Positions 19,277 to 29,733 of a stretch of DNA of 64,000 nt are shown piece after piece. The notes under the pieces are model-generated. The model had not been told where the DNA came from and did not search any database. It was given only the letters and a program-made list of their open reading frames with translations. This stretch comes from a bacterium. GTDB lineage: Bacteria; Pseudomonadota; Alphaproteobacteria; Caulobacterales; Caulobacteraceae. The number at the start of each line of letters is the position of its first letter. Position 1 is the stretch's first letter. The position numbers and the translations under genes were made by a program. The stretch is from contig JAVBXP010000028.1 in assembly GCA_030824495.1 (NCBI GenBank), positions 23,413 through 87,412 on the forward strand, read 5' to 3'.

Positions 19277-19302
19277 AGGGCGGAGCCTTGCGGCTCCGCC
19301 CT
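19277..19302. terminator. Bidirectional terminator between the holin-family gene and groEL
   Basis: AGGGCGGAGCC, a TTGC loop and GGCTCCGCCCT form a perfect 11-bp stem. On the minus strand TTTTC follows, so it terminates groEL; it also lies 17 bases past the plus-strand gene. Confidence 0.9.
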
Positions 19303-19340
19303 CGATCTTCTTCAAGCGTCTGAACGCTTGAGCGTAGGAC

Positions 19341-20999
<1,659 letters not shown>

Positions 21000-21037
21000 T
21001 CAGAATGTTGTTGTGGGGAGGGAAGGCGTCGGGGTGG

Positions 21038-21325
21038 CTATTCGACCACGCCCAGGACGTCGCTTTCCTTCATGATCAGCAGGTCCTTGCCGTCGATCTT
21101 GATCTCAGTGCCGGACCACTTGCCGAACAGGATCTTGTCGCCGGGCTTGACGTCGAGCGGCTGAATCTTGCCGTTGTCGTCACGGGCGCCAGGGCCGACG
21201 GCGATGATTTCGCCTTCCTGCGGCTTTTCCTTGGCGGTGTCGGGGATGATGATCCCGCCCTTGGTCTTTTCTTCTTCCTCGACACGCTTCACGAGGACGC
21301 GGTCTCCCAGAGGACGAAACGCCAT
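21038..21325 (-). CDS. groES: Co-chaperonin GroES
   Basis: GroES caps the GroEL ring. The 95-residue product starts [20 protein letters not shown] after Met, has the mobile loop with [19 protein letters not shown] and ends [15 protein letters not shown], all canonical. The ATG at 21325 gives the standard length; a longer in-frame start at 21385 would run into the CIRCE operator and is rejected. groEL lies 50 bases downstream. Confidence 0.97.
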   Translation of the reverse strand: MAFRPLGDRVLVKRVEEEEKTKGGIIIPDTAKEKPQEGEIIAVGPGARDDNGKIQPLDVKPGDKILFGKWSGTEIKIDGKDLLIMKESDVLGVVE

Positions 21326-21384
21326 ATTGAAAGTCTCCGTTCGGGACGTTTGAAATGCGGTGCGGAAACGCCCGGGGCCGACCA

Positions 21385-21411
21385 TTAGCAGCCGAGGCCC
21401 CTGAGTGCTAA
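21385..21411 (-). promoter_or_regulatory. CIRCE element (HrcA operator) of groESL
   Basis: Read on the minus strand the site is TTAGCACTC, 9 bases, GGCTGCTAA. The first arm matches the CIRCE consensus exactly and the second at 7 of 9 positions. It lies 60 bases before the groES ATG and just downstream of the probable -10. Confidence 0.9.
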
Positions 21412-21420
21412 CGCAGGGCG

Positions 21421-21450
21421 GAGGTAGGGACAGGGGCGCGGGGAGTCAAG
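21421..21450 (-). promoter_or_regulatory. Probable groESL promoter
   Basis: On the minus strand CTTGACTC (from 21450) is followed after 14 bases by CCTACCTC (21428-21421), resembling the Caulobacter housekeeping pattern TTGACGS and GCTANAWC. CTTGAC could also serve as a sigma-32 -35. The CIRCE operator begins 10 bases downstream. Confidence 0.5.
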
Positions 21451-21539
21451 CGAGGCCGCGGCGTTTCGGATTCGGCTTTGTTCTCCAGCCCCCACCCAGA
21501 TAGGGTCCGGCGCGAGGGAACCACCAGGAGATATATTTC

Positions 21540-21959
21540 ATGCGCCGCTTAATCGCGCTCGCCGCGCTGTCGGCTATGGCCGTCGCCACGACCGCCCAGG
21601 CCGAGACTTGGAAGTCCTACGCCAAGACCCCCACGGGTCTCGAATGGTCCTACGACACCGATTATTCCTATCGCGACACCCAGACCGGCAAGGTCGTGGT
21701 CATGCAGGCCGTGGGCAAGCCCGGCGCCGAACCGCGCATGGGGCCGTCGGGTCCGGGCAAGGCCGACGGCGTCGGCTTCGTCACCGCGATCGATTGCAAG
21801 AACAAGGCGCTGATCAGCCTCGGCGGCTATTCGCCGAAAAAGCCGTTGGAGCTGTCGGGCAACTGGCGCACCGCCACGGGAGCCCCGGCCAAAAGCGCCG
21901 AGGACAAGGCGCTGGTCGAGAGCGCCTGCCAGGGCGCCGACCAACTCACGGCGAAATAG
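21540..21959 (+). CDS. Exported protein, surface-adhesin-E-like, unknown function
   Basis: The 139-residue product has a Sec signal (MRRLIALAALSAMAVATTAQA, cleaved after AQA). The mature part pairs WSYDTDYSYRDTQTGKVVVM with a later FVTAIDCKNKALIS and ACQGADQ. Two cysteines and this strand order resemble the surface-adhesin protein E family of small periplasmic proteins, but the match is loose. The start is preceded by AGGAGATATATTTC, a good ribosome site. It stands alone between groESL and the glyoxalase-like gene. Confidence 0.65.
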   Translation: MRRLIALAALSAMAVATTAQAETWKSYAKTPTGLEWSYDTDYSYRDTQTGKVVVMQAVGKPGAEPRMGPSGPGKADGVGFVTAIDCKNKALISLGGYSPKKPLELSGNWRTATGAPAKSAEDKALVESACQGADQLTAK

Positions 21960-22041
21960 CCGGCGGCGGGCCTGGCGGGCTGCTGACATGATCTGGCGTG
22001 TTGGTCATTAGTCTCCAGCCCTCGAAGCTGAAGGAGATCAT

Positions 22042-22422
22042 ATGCTTGATCATGTTGGACTGACGGTCAGCGACTTCGCCAACGCCCGCGCCTTCTATGA
22101 CGCTGCGTTGAGGCCGCTCGGCGTCGCCGTGGTGATGGAGGTTACGTCCGAGATGTCAGGCGGCCGACCCCAGGTCGGCTACGGCTCGGACGGAAAGCCG
22201 TATTTCTGGATCGGCACGGGCGGCTCCCCCGGCCATGTTCACCTAGCTTTGGCCGCGGCCGATCGGGCCAGCGTCGACGCCTTCTACGCTGCGGCCATGG
22301 CGGCCGGCGGCGTCGACAACGGTCCGCCGGGCGTGCGGGCCGAGTACCACCCGAATTACTACGGCGCCTTCGTGCTCGATCCGGACGGCCACAATATCGA
22401 GGCCGTCTGTCACACGGTCTAG
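22042..22422 (+). CDS. VOC family (glyoxalase/dioxygenase superfamily) protein
   Basis: The 126-residue protein is a two-module vicinal-oxygen-chelate fold: MLDHVGLTVSDFANARAFYDAAL begins the first beta-alpha-beta-beta-beta unit with metal-type His4, and HVHLALAAADRASVDAFY begins the second. YYGAFVLDPDGHNIEAVCH is the usual C-terminal motif with the Glu ligand. An AAGGAGATCAT precedes the ATG. The substrate is not predictable from the sequence; stand-alone VOC proteins include glyoxalases, fosfomycin-type transferases and epimerases. Confidence 0.85.
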   Translation: MLDHVGLTVSDFANARAFYDAALRPLGVAVVMEVTSEMSGGRPQVGYGSDGKPYFWIGTGGSPGHVHLALAAADRASVDAFYAAAMAAGGVDNGPPGVRAEYHPNYYGAFVLDPDGHNIEAVCHTV

Positions 22423-22433
22423 CTGCGGCGACA

Positions 22434-22462
22434 CGTGTCATGGCCGGGCTTGACCCGGCCCT
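22434..22462. repeat. REP-like palindrome, copy 4 (shorter)
   Basis: GTGTC then ATGGCCGGG (22440-22448), a 5-base loop and CCCGGCCC (22454-22461) give the same unit as the copies near 5 kb, with one base of the right arm changed. It lies just after the VOC gene and may end its transcript. Confidence 0.65.
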
Positions 22463-22532
22463 CCCTCTAGCTCCGCACGAGCGGTTCAGCGCGGCCCGTC
22501 CACCGCCGTAGTTCAGACTTGTGTGAAAAATT

Positions 22533-22546
22533 GAAACGCTTGTTTG
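22533..22546. promoter_or_regulatory. PsrA/FadR-type operator upstream of an acyl-CoA dehydrogenase
   Basis: GAAAC-GCTT-GTTTG (22533-22546) has the form of the fatty-acid-responsive TetR regulator PsrA site (G/C AAAC, 2-4 bases, GTTT G/C). It lies about 118 bases before the acyl-CoA dehydrogenase start. A related palindrome precedes the SDR gene at 63591. Confidence 0.5.
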
Positions 22547-22663
22547 ATTTTGGGCAAATATGCGCCAAAGCTAACGGTCTATCGTCTGTCGCGAGACCGA
22601 TGACACCGAATTTGGCCTTGGCGAGACGGGGCCGCGCGAATGAACCGCAGTGGGAGAGACCAG

Positions 22664-23983
<1,320 letters not shown>

Positions 23984-24013
23984 TCTTTCGATCCGACTCT
24001 GTCGGTTTCGTGG

Positions 24014-24044
24014 AAAAGGCCCTGGCGTTCGCCGGGGCCTTTTT
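24014..24044 (+). terminator. Rho-independent terminator after the acyl-CoA dehydrogenase
   Basis: AAAAGGCCCTGGC, a GTTC loop and GCCGGGGCCTTTT form a 13-bp stem with one mismatch and end in TTTTT, 30 bases past the stop. Confidence 0.93.
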
Positions 24045-24280
24045 CTTTGCGTGCGCTCAGCCCTCGACGGCCACGCTTGCGCGGGTGTAGACCGAACGAC
24101 GTTCCTGGGATTTCAGGTCTGATCCGCAGCGGCGTGATCCCTGGCCCGGAGACAAGCGCCTTCCTCCGGAGGGTGAGCGGGCGGACCCGCACTCTTTCGC
24201 GCGCGGCGCGCAGCTGGTCCGTGACCGTGGGTGGCCTGTGTCCACCATCGGGGCGGGCCGCAACCCGGAGGACGACCCCT
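24045..24280 (+). other. Structured leader region before the TauE/SafE gene
   Basis: These 236 bases hold no supported gene but several consecutive stems: CCTCCGGAGG (24163-24172), GCGGG/CCCGC (24177-24190), a GCGCGC/GCGCGC block near 24199-24211 and GGTGG/CCACC (24230-24246), ending in CCCGGAGGA, the ribosome site. This could be a long 5' leader with cis-acting control. I could not match it to a known riboswitch. Confidence 0.35.
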
Positions 24281-25039
24281 GTGAGCATTCCCGCAGCTCT
24301 TTTCATCATCATATTGGGCTTTGTCACGGCCACCTTGTCAGGTGTGTTCGGCATGGCCGGCGGCCTAGTCCTGATGGGCGGCCTGGCCCTGGTCCTGCCG
24401 GTCTCGGCGGCTTTCGTCACCCACGGCATACTGCAACTGGTGGCCAATGGCTGGCGCGCGATCCTGCACGCCAAGCACGTGCGTTGGGATATCGTCGGCT
24501 GGTACGCCCTGGCCTCGGCCTTGGCCGGTGTGGCGGTGGCCCTGATCTCGCTCGTGCCCTCAAAGCCGGTGCTCTACCTGCTGATGGGCTTGGTGCCCGG
24601 CCTGCTGTGGCTGCCCCAGCGGATGATCAATCTGGACGCCGCCCACCCGCCGCAGGCCTTTGTGTCTGGTTTGCTGGTCACGGGCCTGAACCTGACGGCC
24701 GGTGTCGCCGGGCCTCTGCTGGATCTCTTCTTCGTCCGCACCAGCCTGACCCGGCACGCCATCGTCGCCACCAAGGCCGCGACCCAGGTGTTCGCCCATC
24801 TGGCCAAGATCCTGGTCTATGGGGCCCCGCTCCTGACCAGCTCGTCACACGACATGCCGCCGTGGTGGATGTTCGCCCTGGCCGTGCCGTTGTCGATGGC
24901 CGGCACAGTGGTCGGCGGCCGCATCCTCGACCGCATGAACGATGTGGACTTCAAGACGTGGACGAAGTGGATCGTGACGGGGATCGGCCTTCTCTATCTG
25001 GTCCAGGCGGCTCAACTGTTCGCACGAGGCGTTGGATGA
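24281..25039 (+). CDS. Sulfite exporter TauE/SafE family permease
   Basis: The 252-residue inner-membrane protein has about eight hydrophobic spans in two halves. FVTATLSGVFGMAGGLVLMGG opens the first repeat and VTGLNLTAGVAGPLLDLFF the second, the duplicated glycine-rich pattern of the TauE/SafE (DUF81) family, which exports sulfite, sulfonates or other organic anions. GTG at 24281 has CCGGAGGA 8-15 bases upstream and is the likely start, since the open frame before it is structured GC-rich sequence without membrane character. Its stop overlaps the next gene's start (ATGA). Confidence 0.85.
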   Translation: MSIPAALFIIILGFVTATLSGVFGMAGGLVLMGGLALVLPVSAAFVTHGILQLVANGWRAILHAKHVRWDIVGWYALASALAGVAVALISLVPSKPVLYLLMGLVPGLLWLPQRMINLDAAHPPQAFVSGLLVTGLNLTAGVAGPLLDLFFVRTSLTRHAIVATKAATQVFAHLAKILVYGAPLLTSSSHDMPPWWMFALAVPLSMAGTVVGGRILDRMNDVDFKTWTKWIVTGIGLLYLVQAAQLFARGVG

Positions 25040-25623
25040 AGATCGAAGCGAAGGTCCTGGAGAACCGCTTCGTGCGGCTCGAGCCGATGGGCGAGCAGCA
25101 CCGCGAGGATCTGCGCGCGGCCTGCAACGCAGACCAGGCGATCTGGACCGAGCTCTATCCCTTCTCCTGGGCGGGGGAGCACTTTGATCCTACCTGGGCG
25201 ACGCTGACCGGCCATATCGCCGACGGGACGACTGTGGGCTTTGCGGTGATGGTGGAGGGGCGCTGCGTGGGGCTGACCTGCTTCAGCGCCATGGATAACG
25301 CCAACGGCGTGTTGGAGATCGGCGGCACCTACTACCGGCCCGACGTGCGCGGCGGTGCGGTCAATCCAGCCGCCAAGCGGTTGATGATGGGCCACGCCTT
25401 CGACTGCGGCGCTCGGCGCGCCGTCTACCGGGTGGATGCGATCAATCTGCGTTCCCGCGCCGCGGTGCTGAAGCTAGGCGCGGTTGAGGAGGCGTTGCTG
25501 CGGCAGGACCGCATCACCTGGACCGGGCGTATCCGCGACACGGTGCTCTTCTCGATTCTCGACAGCGAATGGCCAGGCGTACGCGACGGCCTCGACGCGC
25601 GGCTGGCGGCGTTCGAAGCCTAA
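25036..25623 (+). CDS. GNAT family N-acetyltransferase (RimJ/RimL-like)
   Basis: The 195-residue product has the GNAT layout of the ribosomal-protein N-acetyltransferase type: ENRFVRLEPMGEQHREDL at the N-terminus, a central VGLTCFSAMDNANGVLEIGGTYY strand, then AAKRLMMGHAFDCGARRAVYRVDAINLRSRAAVLKLGA, which supplies the acetyl-CoA helix and the typical N-x-RSRA segment. The acceptor is unknown. It overlaps the exporter stop by four bases (ATGA), so the two are translationally coupled, but nothing shows a functional link. Confidence 0.85.
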   Translation: MKIEAKVLENRFVRLEPMGEQHREDLRAACNADQAIWTELYPFSWAGEHFDPTWATLTGHIADGTTVGFAVMVEGRCVGLTCFSAMDNANGVLEIGGTYYRPDVRGGAVNPAAKRLMMGHAFDCGARRAVYRVDAINLRSRAAVLKLGAVEEALLRQDRITWTGRIRDTVLFSILDSEWPGVRDGLDARLAAFEA

Positions 25624-25626
25624 TCA

Positions 25627-25670
25627 TCGTCATCCCCCGGATCGTGTTGCAGACGCCCGGAGGATGACGA
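25627..25670. repeat. Palindrome with TCGTCATCC arms
   Basis: TCGTCATCCCCCGG (25627-25640) and CCGGAGGATGACGA (25657-25670) form a 14-bp stem with one mismatch around a 16-base loop, between convergent genes. A related degenerate unit (TCGTCATCCTCGGCC) lies at 26686-26722. Confidence 0.6.
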
Positions 25671-25679
25671 GGTGGTGTT

Positions 25680-26555
25680 TTAGGCGCTGGCTGCGGTCTT
25701 TTCAGCCGCCGACGGGAAGAACACCTCGGCCGCATGCTCGGCCACATCCTGGGCGGTGTAGGGCCGGCCCGGCTGGAAGCCGTCGGTCTGCACCATCTTG
25801 ATCTCACGAACCCCGCGCGAGGAGACGCCCAGCACCTTGCCGGTGTGGTCCGCCGCCAGGTCCGAGGCCATGTAGAGCACGCCCGGCGCGATGTTTTCGG
25901 GCAGGGCCATGGCGTCCGGCTCCTTGTCGCGGAAGCCCGGCAGGTCGGAAGTCATGCGAGTGAAGGCGCCCGGCGCCAGGCCCATGACCCGGATGCCGTA
26001 CTTGCGCCCCTCGATCGAGAGCACGCGCATGAAGCCGTAGATGCCGGCCTTGGCCGCCCCGTAATTGGACTGGCCGAAGTTGCCGTAGAGGCCTGAGGTG
26101 GACGAGGTCATGATGATCGTGCCGGGCTTGCCGTTGTCCTTCATCCACTTCCAGACCGGCATGGTGCAGCAATAGGTGCCCTTCAGGTGCACCTTCACCA
26201 CCAGGTCCCAGTCCTGTTCGGAGGTGTTGGCGAAGCTCTTGTCGCGCAGGATGCCGGCGTTGCAGACCAAGATGTCGACCTGGCCGAAATTGTCCAAGGC
26301 CGTCTTCAGGATGTTCTCGCCGCCCTGCATGGTCGACACGTCGTCGCCATTGGCGACAGCCCGGCCGCCTGCTGCCACGATGTCGTTGACGACCTTCTGC
26401 GCCGCCGATGTGTCCGCGCCCGAGCCGTCGCGCGGCCCGCCCAGGTCGTTGACCACGACCGCTGCGCCTTCCTTGGCGAAGAGCTTGGCGTAGGCCTCGC
26501 CCAATCCGCCGCCCGCGCCCGTAATGATGGCGACCTTACCGTCCAATAGACCCAT
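25680..26555 (-). CDS. SDR family oxidoreductase, (3R)-hydroxyacyl-CoA dehydrogenase-like
   Basis: The 291-residue protein is a Rossmann dehydrogenase. AIITGAGGGLGEAYAKLFA holds the TGxxxGxG cofactor loop, VNDLGGPRDGSG follows the second strand, NAG sits near residue 99, and the catalytic Ser and YxxxK are in TSSTSGLYGNFGQSNYGAAK near 151-168. The NDLGG motif and this insert are typical of the dehydrogenase part of peroxisomal multifunctional enzyme type 2, so a 3-hydroxyacyl-CoA substrate is likely. GGAGGAAC lies before the ATG. It stands alone among repeat-rich spacers. Confidence 0.85.
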   Translation of the reverse strand: MGLLDGKVAIITGAGGGLGEAYAKLFAKEGAAVVVNDLGGPRDGSGADTSAAQKVVNDIVAAGGRAVANGDDVSTMQGGENILKTALDNFGQVDILVCNAGILRDKSFANTSEQDWDLVVKVHLKGTYCCTMPVWKWMKDNGKPGTIIMTSSTSGLYGNFGQSNYGAAKAGIYGFMRVLSIEGRKYGIRVMGLAPGAFTRMTSDLPGFRDKEPDAMALPENIAPGVLYMASDLAADHTGKVLGVSSRGVREIKMVQTDGFQPGRPYTAQDVAEHAAEVFFPSAAEKTAASA

Positions 26556-26631
26556 GGGGGTTCCTCCTAATGATCTAATTTTCGGGCATCATCGGACGGA
26601 GGGTCTCGGGATGGCAAGCTATTCGCCGATT

Positions 26632-26655
26632 CCTCCCCTCTTTATGCAGGGGAGG
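26632..26655. repeat. CCTCCCC/GGGGAGG hairpin
   Basis: CCTCCCC (26632-26638) and GGGGAGG (26649-26655) form a 7-bp stem in the 257-base spacer between the SDR and tadA. It is a variant of the CTCTCCCC hairpin family and is followed by a TCGTCATCC unit and then REP-like copy 5, so the spacer is almost all repeats. Confidence 0.5.
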
Positions 26656-26752
26656 GGCCGCTTTGGTCTTACCCCCACATATCGTCATCCTCGGCCGCGT
26701 ACGCGTGCCGGGGATCCATACGCACCGGCCTTTCCGGCCGAGCTCAGTGGTT

Positions 26753-26788
26753 ATGGATGGCCGGGACCTGCCGGCCCGGCCATGACGA
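26753..26788. repeat. REP-like palindrome, copy 5 (inverted)
   Basis: ATGGATGGCCGGG, then ACCTGCCGG as the loop, then CCCGGCCAT (26775-26783) and GACGA repeat the unit of copy 2 near 5 kb in the same orientation. Confidence 0.72.
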
Positions 26789-26812
26789 ACCTGTAGAGAC
26801 GCAGGCGCCGGA

Positions 26813-27289
26813 TCAAACCGTCGGCCCGCGCTTTTTCCGCCGCGCCTGGAAGAAGCCCTTCAGCAAGGCCGAGCTTTCCTCCGCCAGCACGCCGCCGGTC
26901 ACGGCCGGCCGCCAGTGGCAGGTCGGTTGCTCGAAGAATTTCGGCCCATGGACGACCGCGCCGCCCTTCGGGTCCTCGGCGCCGAACACCACGCGGCCGA
27001 TGCGGGCGTGGCTTATCGCCCCAGCACACATGGCGCAGGGCTCCAGGGTGACGACGAGCGTCAGGTCGGTCAGGCGGTAGTTCCCGAGCTTCCGGGCCGC
27101 CTCCCGCAAGGCGACGATCTCTGCGTGGGCGGTCGGATCGTGGCTGCCGATCGGGCTATTGGCCCCCACAGCGATGACTTCCTCGGTCGTCGGATCCACA
27201 ATTACCGCCCCAACTGGAGTCTCTCCATTTGCGGCGGCGGCTTGCGCGGCTCGAAGCGCGATGCGCATGGTGCGTTGATCATGATCCAC
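26813..27289 (-). CDS. tadA: tRNA-adenosine deaminase family nucleoside deaminase
   Basis: TadA converts A34 of tRNA-Arg to inosine. The protein has NGETPVGAVIVD, the zinc and catalytic pair in PTAHAEIVALREA, and the zinc cysteines in TLEPCAMCAGAI, then the helix AEDPKGGAVVHG typical of tRNA deaminases. The N-terminus fits a GTG start at 27289 (VDHDQRTMRIALRAAQ), giving 158 residues with GGGGG close upstream; an ATG at 27268 is the alternative. With the GTG the gene overlaps the divergent pseudouridine synthase start by nine bases. Confidence 0.9.
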   Translation of the reverse strand: MDHDQRTMRIALRAAQAAAANGETPVGAVIVDPTTEEVIAVGANSPIGSHDPTAHAEIVALREAARKLGNYRLTDLTLVVTLEPCAMCAGAISHARIGRVVFGAEDPKGGAVVHGPKFFEQPTCHWRPAVTGGVLAEESSALLKGFFQARRKKRGPTV

Positions 27290-29158
27290 GACCCCCAACG
27301 AAACGATGAGACGGCCTCCGGTCAAGGTGAGCGCGTCGCAAAAGCCTTGGCGAGAGCCGGTGTTGCGTCCCGCCGCGATGTCGAAAAGCTGATTGAAGCT
27401 GGCCGCGTCGCCCTGAATGGCGCCGTTCTCACCACCCCGGCCGTCAAGGTCGAACCTGGCGATATCCTGACCGTGGACGGCGAGGTGGTCGAACAGGCCG
27501 AACCGACGCGCGTGTTCCGCTATCACAAGCCGGTCGACCTGCTGACCACGCACAAGGACCCGAAAGGGCGCCCGACCGTGTTCGACGCCCTGCCGCCGGG
27601 ATTGCCTCGGCTGATCTCGGTCGGCCGTCTCGACATCAACTCCGAAGGCCTGCTGCTGCTCACCAACGACGGTGAGCTGGCCCGCGCCTTGGAGCAGCCG
27701 ACGACCGGCCTGGTTCGCCGCTACCGCGTTCGCGCGCGGGGCCGCATCACCCAGCCCGAACTCGACAAGCTGAAGGACGGCGTCGTCGTCGAGGGCGTCC
27801 AGTACGGCCCGATCGACGCCAAGATCGACAAGGCCAAGGAAGGTCCGCAGGGCGCCAACATCTGGCTCACCGTGGTCCTGGCCGAGGGCAAGAACCGCGA
27901 AGTCCGCCGCGTGCTGAAGTCGATGGGGCTTCTGGTCGGCCGACTGATCCGCCTGTCCTACGGTCCGTTTTCGCTCGGTACGCTCGAGATGGGCCACATT
28001 GAGGAGGTGGGCCCCCGCGTTATCCGCGAGCAACTCGCCGAATATATCGACCCCGAGGACTTGCCTACGGGCGACCGGCCGCTGTTCACCGGCAAGGCCG
28101 GCCCGTCCGGGCGTCGTGGCGTGAGCGCTCCGTCCGATGGCGTGCCCAAGCCCAAGGCCGTCTACAAGGCCGGCTGGGCGACCCCGAAGATCGAGGTCAG
28201 GGTCCACAGCGGCAAGGCGCGTCGCGCTCCGCGTCCCGGCCAGGATGAGGCCCAGCTACCGGTCGCGCCGCGCATGCGCTCCTCGCGTCTGGCTGAAGAC
28301 AAGCCCGGCGGCATCCGCACCTTCACGCCGGGCCAAATCCCGGCCGTCACGCGTGATCGCCCGCCGCGCGCCGCCGGCAAGCCCATCTATGGCCGCACCA
28401 AGAGCTTCGACGGCAAACGCGACGATGGTCGTTCAGGCAATGCGCGCGGACCCAAGCTCTCTTCCGCCCCGCCGCGGTCCGGGGGCGAGCGTTCGGGTTC
28501 GCCCCGTTCGGCGAGCGGCGAGCAATCCGGCTATGTCCGTTCTGGCCCTCCGCGCGATGGCCCGGCACGTTCGGGGCCTCCGAGATCTGGCCCTCCGCGT
28601 TCAGGTCCCCCCCGCTCCGCCGCCGCAGGCGAGTCGTCGAGCTATACCCGTTCGGGTCCGCCACGTTCGGGAGCGTCCGGCGGGGCTCCGCGTTCGGGTC
28701 CGCCGCGTGACGGCGCTGCACGCTCGGGTCCGCCGAGATCGGGGCCGCCACGCTCGTCGGGCGGCGAGGGCTATGTCCGTTCCGGCCCACCGCGTTCGGA
28801 GGACGGCGCTGCCCGTTCCGGCCCGCCGCGCTCGGGTCCGCCCCGTGACGGCGCCGCAAGGTCTGGCCCCCCAAGGTCCGGGCCGCCGCGCTCGGCGTCT
28901 TCGGACGGAGCCCCGCGCTCGGGTCCTGCGCGTTCCGGTCCGCCGCGCGACGGCGCCGCCCGTTCAGGTCCTCCGAGATCTGGCCCCCCGCGTTCGGGGC
29001 CGCCCAAGGATGGCGCGTACAAGTCTGGGCCGCCGCGCTCCGGCGCTCCGCGTTCGGGGCCCCCGAAGTCGGGCGCGCCGCGTTCCGGTCCGCCTAGGTC
29101 CGGGCCGCCGAAGTCTGGTCCGCCCAGGTCTGGCCCGCGCGGACCCAAGCGCGACTGA
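27281..29158 (+). CDS. rluB: 23S rRNA pseudouridine synthase (RluB/RsuA family) with long repeat tail
   Basis: The first 280 residues are a complete RsuA/RluB enzyme. An S4 RNA-binding domain spans about 17-75 (ERVAKALARAGVASRRDVEK), and the catalytic Asp118 lies in GRLDINSEGLLLLTND; RRYRVRARGRI and GKNREVRRVLKSMGLLVGRL follow. It should isomerise a uridine of 23S rRNA. From about residue 285 the protein becomes basic, and from about 396 to the end it is a tail of some 19 SGPPR units with variants (DGAAR, SGAPR, SGPPK). Total length is 625 against roughly 250-300 for E. coli RluB. The rsmD start overlaps its stop by one base. Confidence 0.9.
   Translation: MIHDPQRNDETASGQGERVAKALARAGVASRRDVEKLIEAGRVALNGAVLTTPAVKVEPGDILTVDGEVVEQAEPTRVFRYHKPVDLLTTHKDPKGRPTVFDALPPGLPRLISVGRLDINSEGLLLLTNDGELARALEQPTTGLVRRYRVRARGRITQPELDKLKDGVVVEGVQYGPIDAKIDKAKEGPQGANIWLTVVLAEGKNREVRRVLKSMGLLVGRLIRLSYGPFSLGTLEMGHIEEVGPRVIREQLAEYIDPEDLPTGDRPLFTGKAGPSGRRGVSAPSDGVPKPKAVYKAGWATPKIEVRVHSGKARRAPRPGQDEAQLPVAPRMRSSRLAEDKPGGIRTFTPGQIPAVTRDRPPRAAGKPIYGRTKSFDGKRDDGRSGNARGPKLSSAPPRSGGERSGSPRSASGEQSGYVRSGPPRDGPARSGPPRSGPPRSGPPRSAAAGESSSYTRSGPPRSGASGGAPRSGPPRDGAARSGPPRSGPPRSSGGEGYVRSGPPRSEDGAARSGPPRSGPPRDGAARSGPPRSGPPRSASSDGAPRSGPARSGPPRDGAARSGPPRSGPPRSGPPKDGAYKSGPPRSGAPRSGPPKSGAPRSGPPRSGPPKSGPPRSGPRGPKRD
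28470..29149 (+). repeat. Tandem-like coding repeats for the SGPPR tail
   Basis: Near-identical 15-base units encoding Ser-Gly-Pro-Pro-Arg (for example TCGGGTCCGCCGCGT) recur with varied third positions, broken by DGAAR and SSGGEGYV spacers. The synonymous variation indicates an old array under amino-acid selection more than a recent expansion. Confidence 0.8.
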
Positions 29159-29733
29159 TGCGGATCGTCTCCGGGGAATTTCGCGGCAAGGCGATCACCA
29201 CGCCAGCCGGCGACAAGACACGTCCGACGTCGGACCGCGCGCGCCAGGCGGTGTTCAACATCCTTGAACACGCCGCCTGGTCGCCTGGGGTTCGCGACCT
29301 GCGGGTGATCGACCTGTTCGCCGGGTCCGGCGCGCTGGGCTTTGAGGCCCTGTCGCGCGGCGCGGCCTTTTGCCTGTTCGTCGAGACCGACGAGTTGGCG
29401 CGCGGCGCGATCCGCCAGAATGTCGACGCCCTGGGGCTGTTTGGCCGCACGCGGGTTCATCGTCGCGACGCGACCGATCTAGGGGTTCGCCCCGGCGCGG
29501 ACGGTCCGGCCTTTAACCTGGCCTTCCTCGACCCGCCCTATGGCAAAGGGCTGGGGGAAACCTCGTTGGTCCGTTTGGCCGAAGGCGGCTGGCTGGCTGA
29601 CGGCGCGGTGGTGATGTTTGAGCGGGGCTCCGACGAGCCGGACTTCGCCGTCGACGGCTTCGAAAAACTGGACGCGCGCGACTATGGCGCCGCGCGCGTC
29701 CACTTCCTCAGGTTCTCACCAGGCCCGCATTGA
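29158..29733 (+). CDS. rsmD: 16S rRNA (guanine(966)-N2)-methyltransferase
   Basis: RsmD methylates G966 of 16S rRNA with SAM during 30S assembly. The 191-residue protein begins [18 protein letters not shown], has the [15 protein letters not shown] segment near residue 22, the SAM motif [19 protein letters not shown] near 50, and the catalytic [12 protein letters not shown] near 119. The start codon shares its A with the rluB stop codon, so the two rRNA-modification genes are coupled. Length and motifs are standard. Confidence 0.95.
   Translation: MRIVSGEFRGKAITTPAGDKTRPTSDRARQAVFNILEHAAWSPGVRDLRVIDLFAGSGALGFEALSRGAAFCLFVETDELARGAIRQNVDALGLFGRTRVHRRDATDLGVRPGADGPAFNLAFLDPPYGKGLGETSLVRLAEGGWLADGAVVMFERGSDEPDFAVDGFEKLDARDYGAARVHFLRFSPGPH

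Noticed and set aside
24045..24280. tRNA gene or known riboswitch before tauE
   Set aside because: I find no cloverleaf with a matching acceptor stem and no conserved core of the TPP, SAM, glycine or cobalamin classes.
28470..29149. Repeat array in rluB considered as a CRISPR or minisatellite
   Set aside because: The units are in-frame SGPPR codons of one protein with synonymous variation, without unique spacers of constant length.
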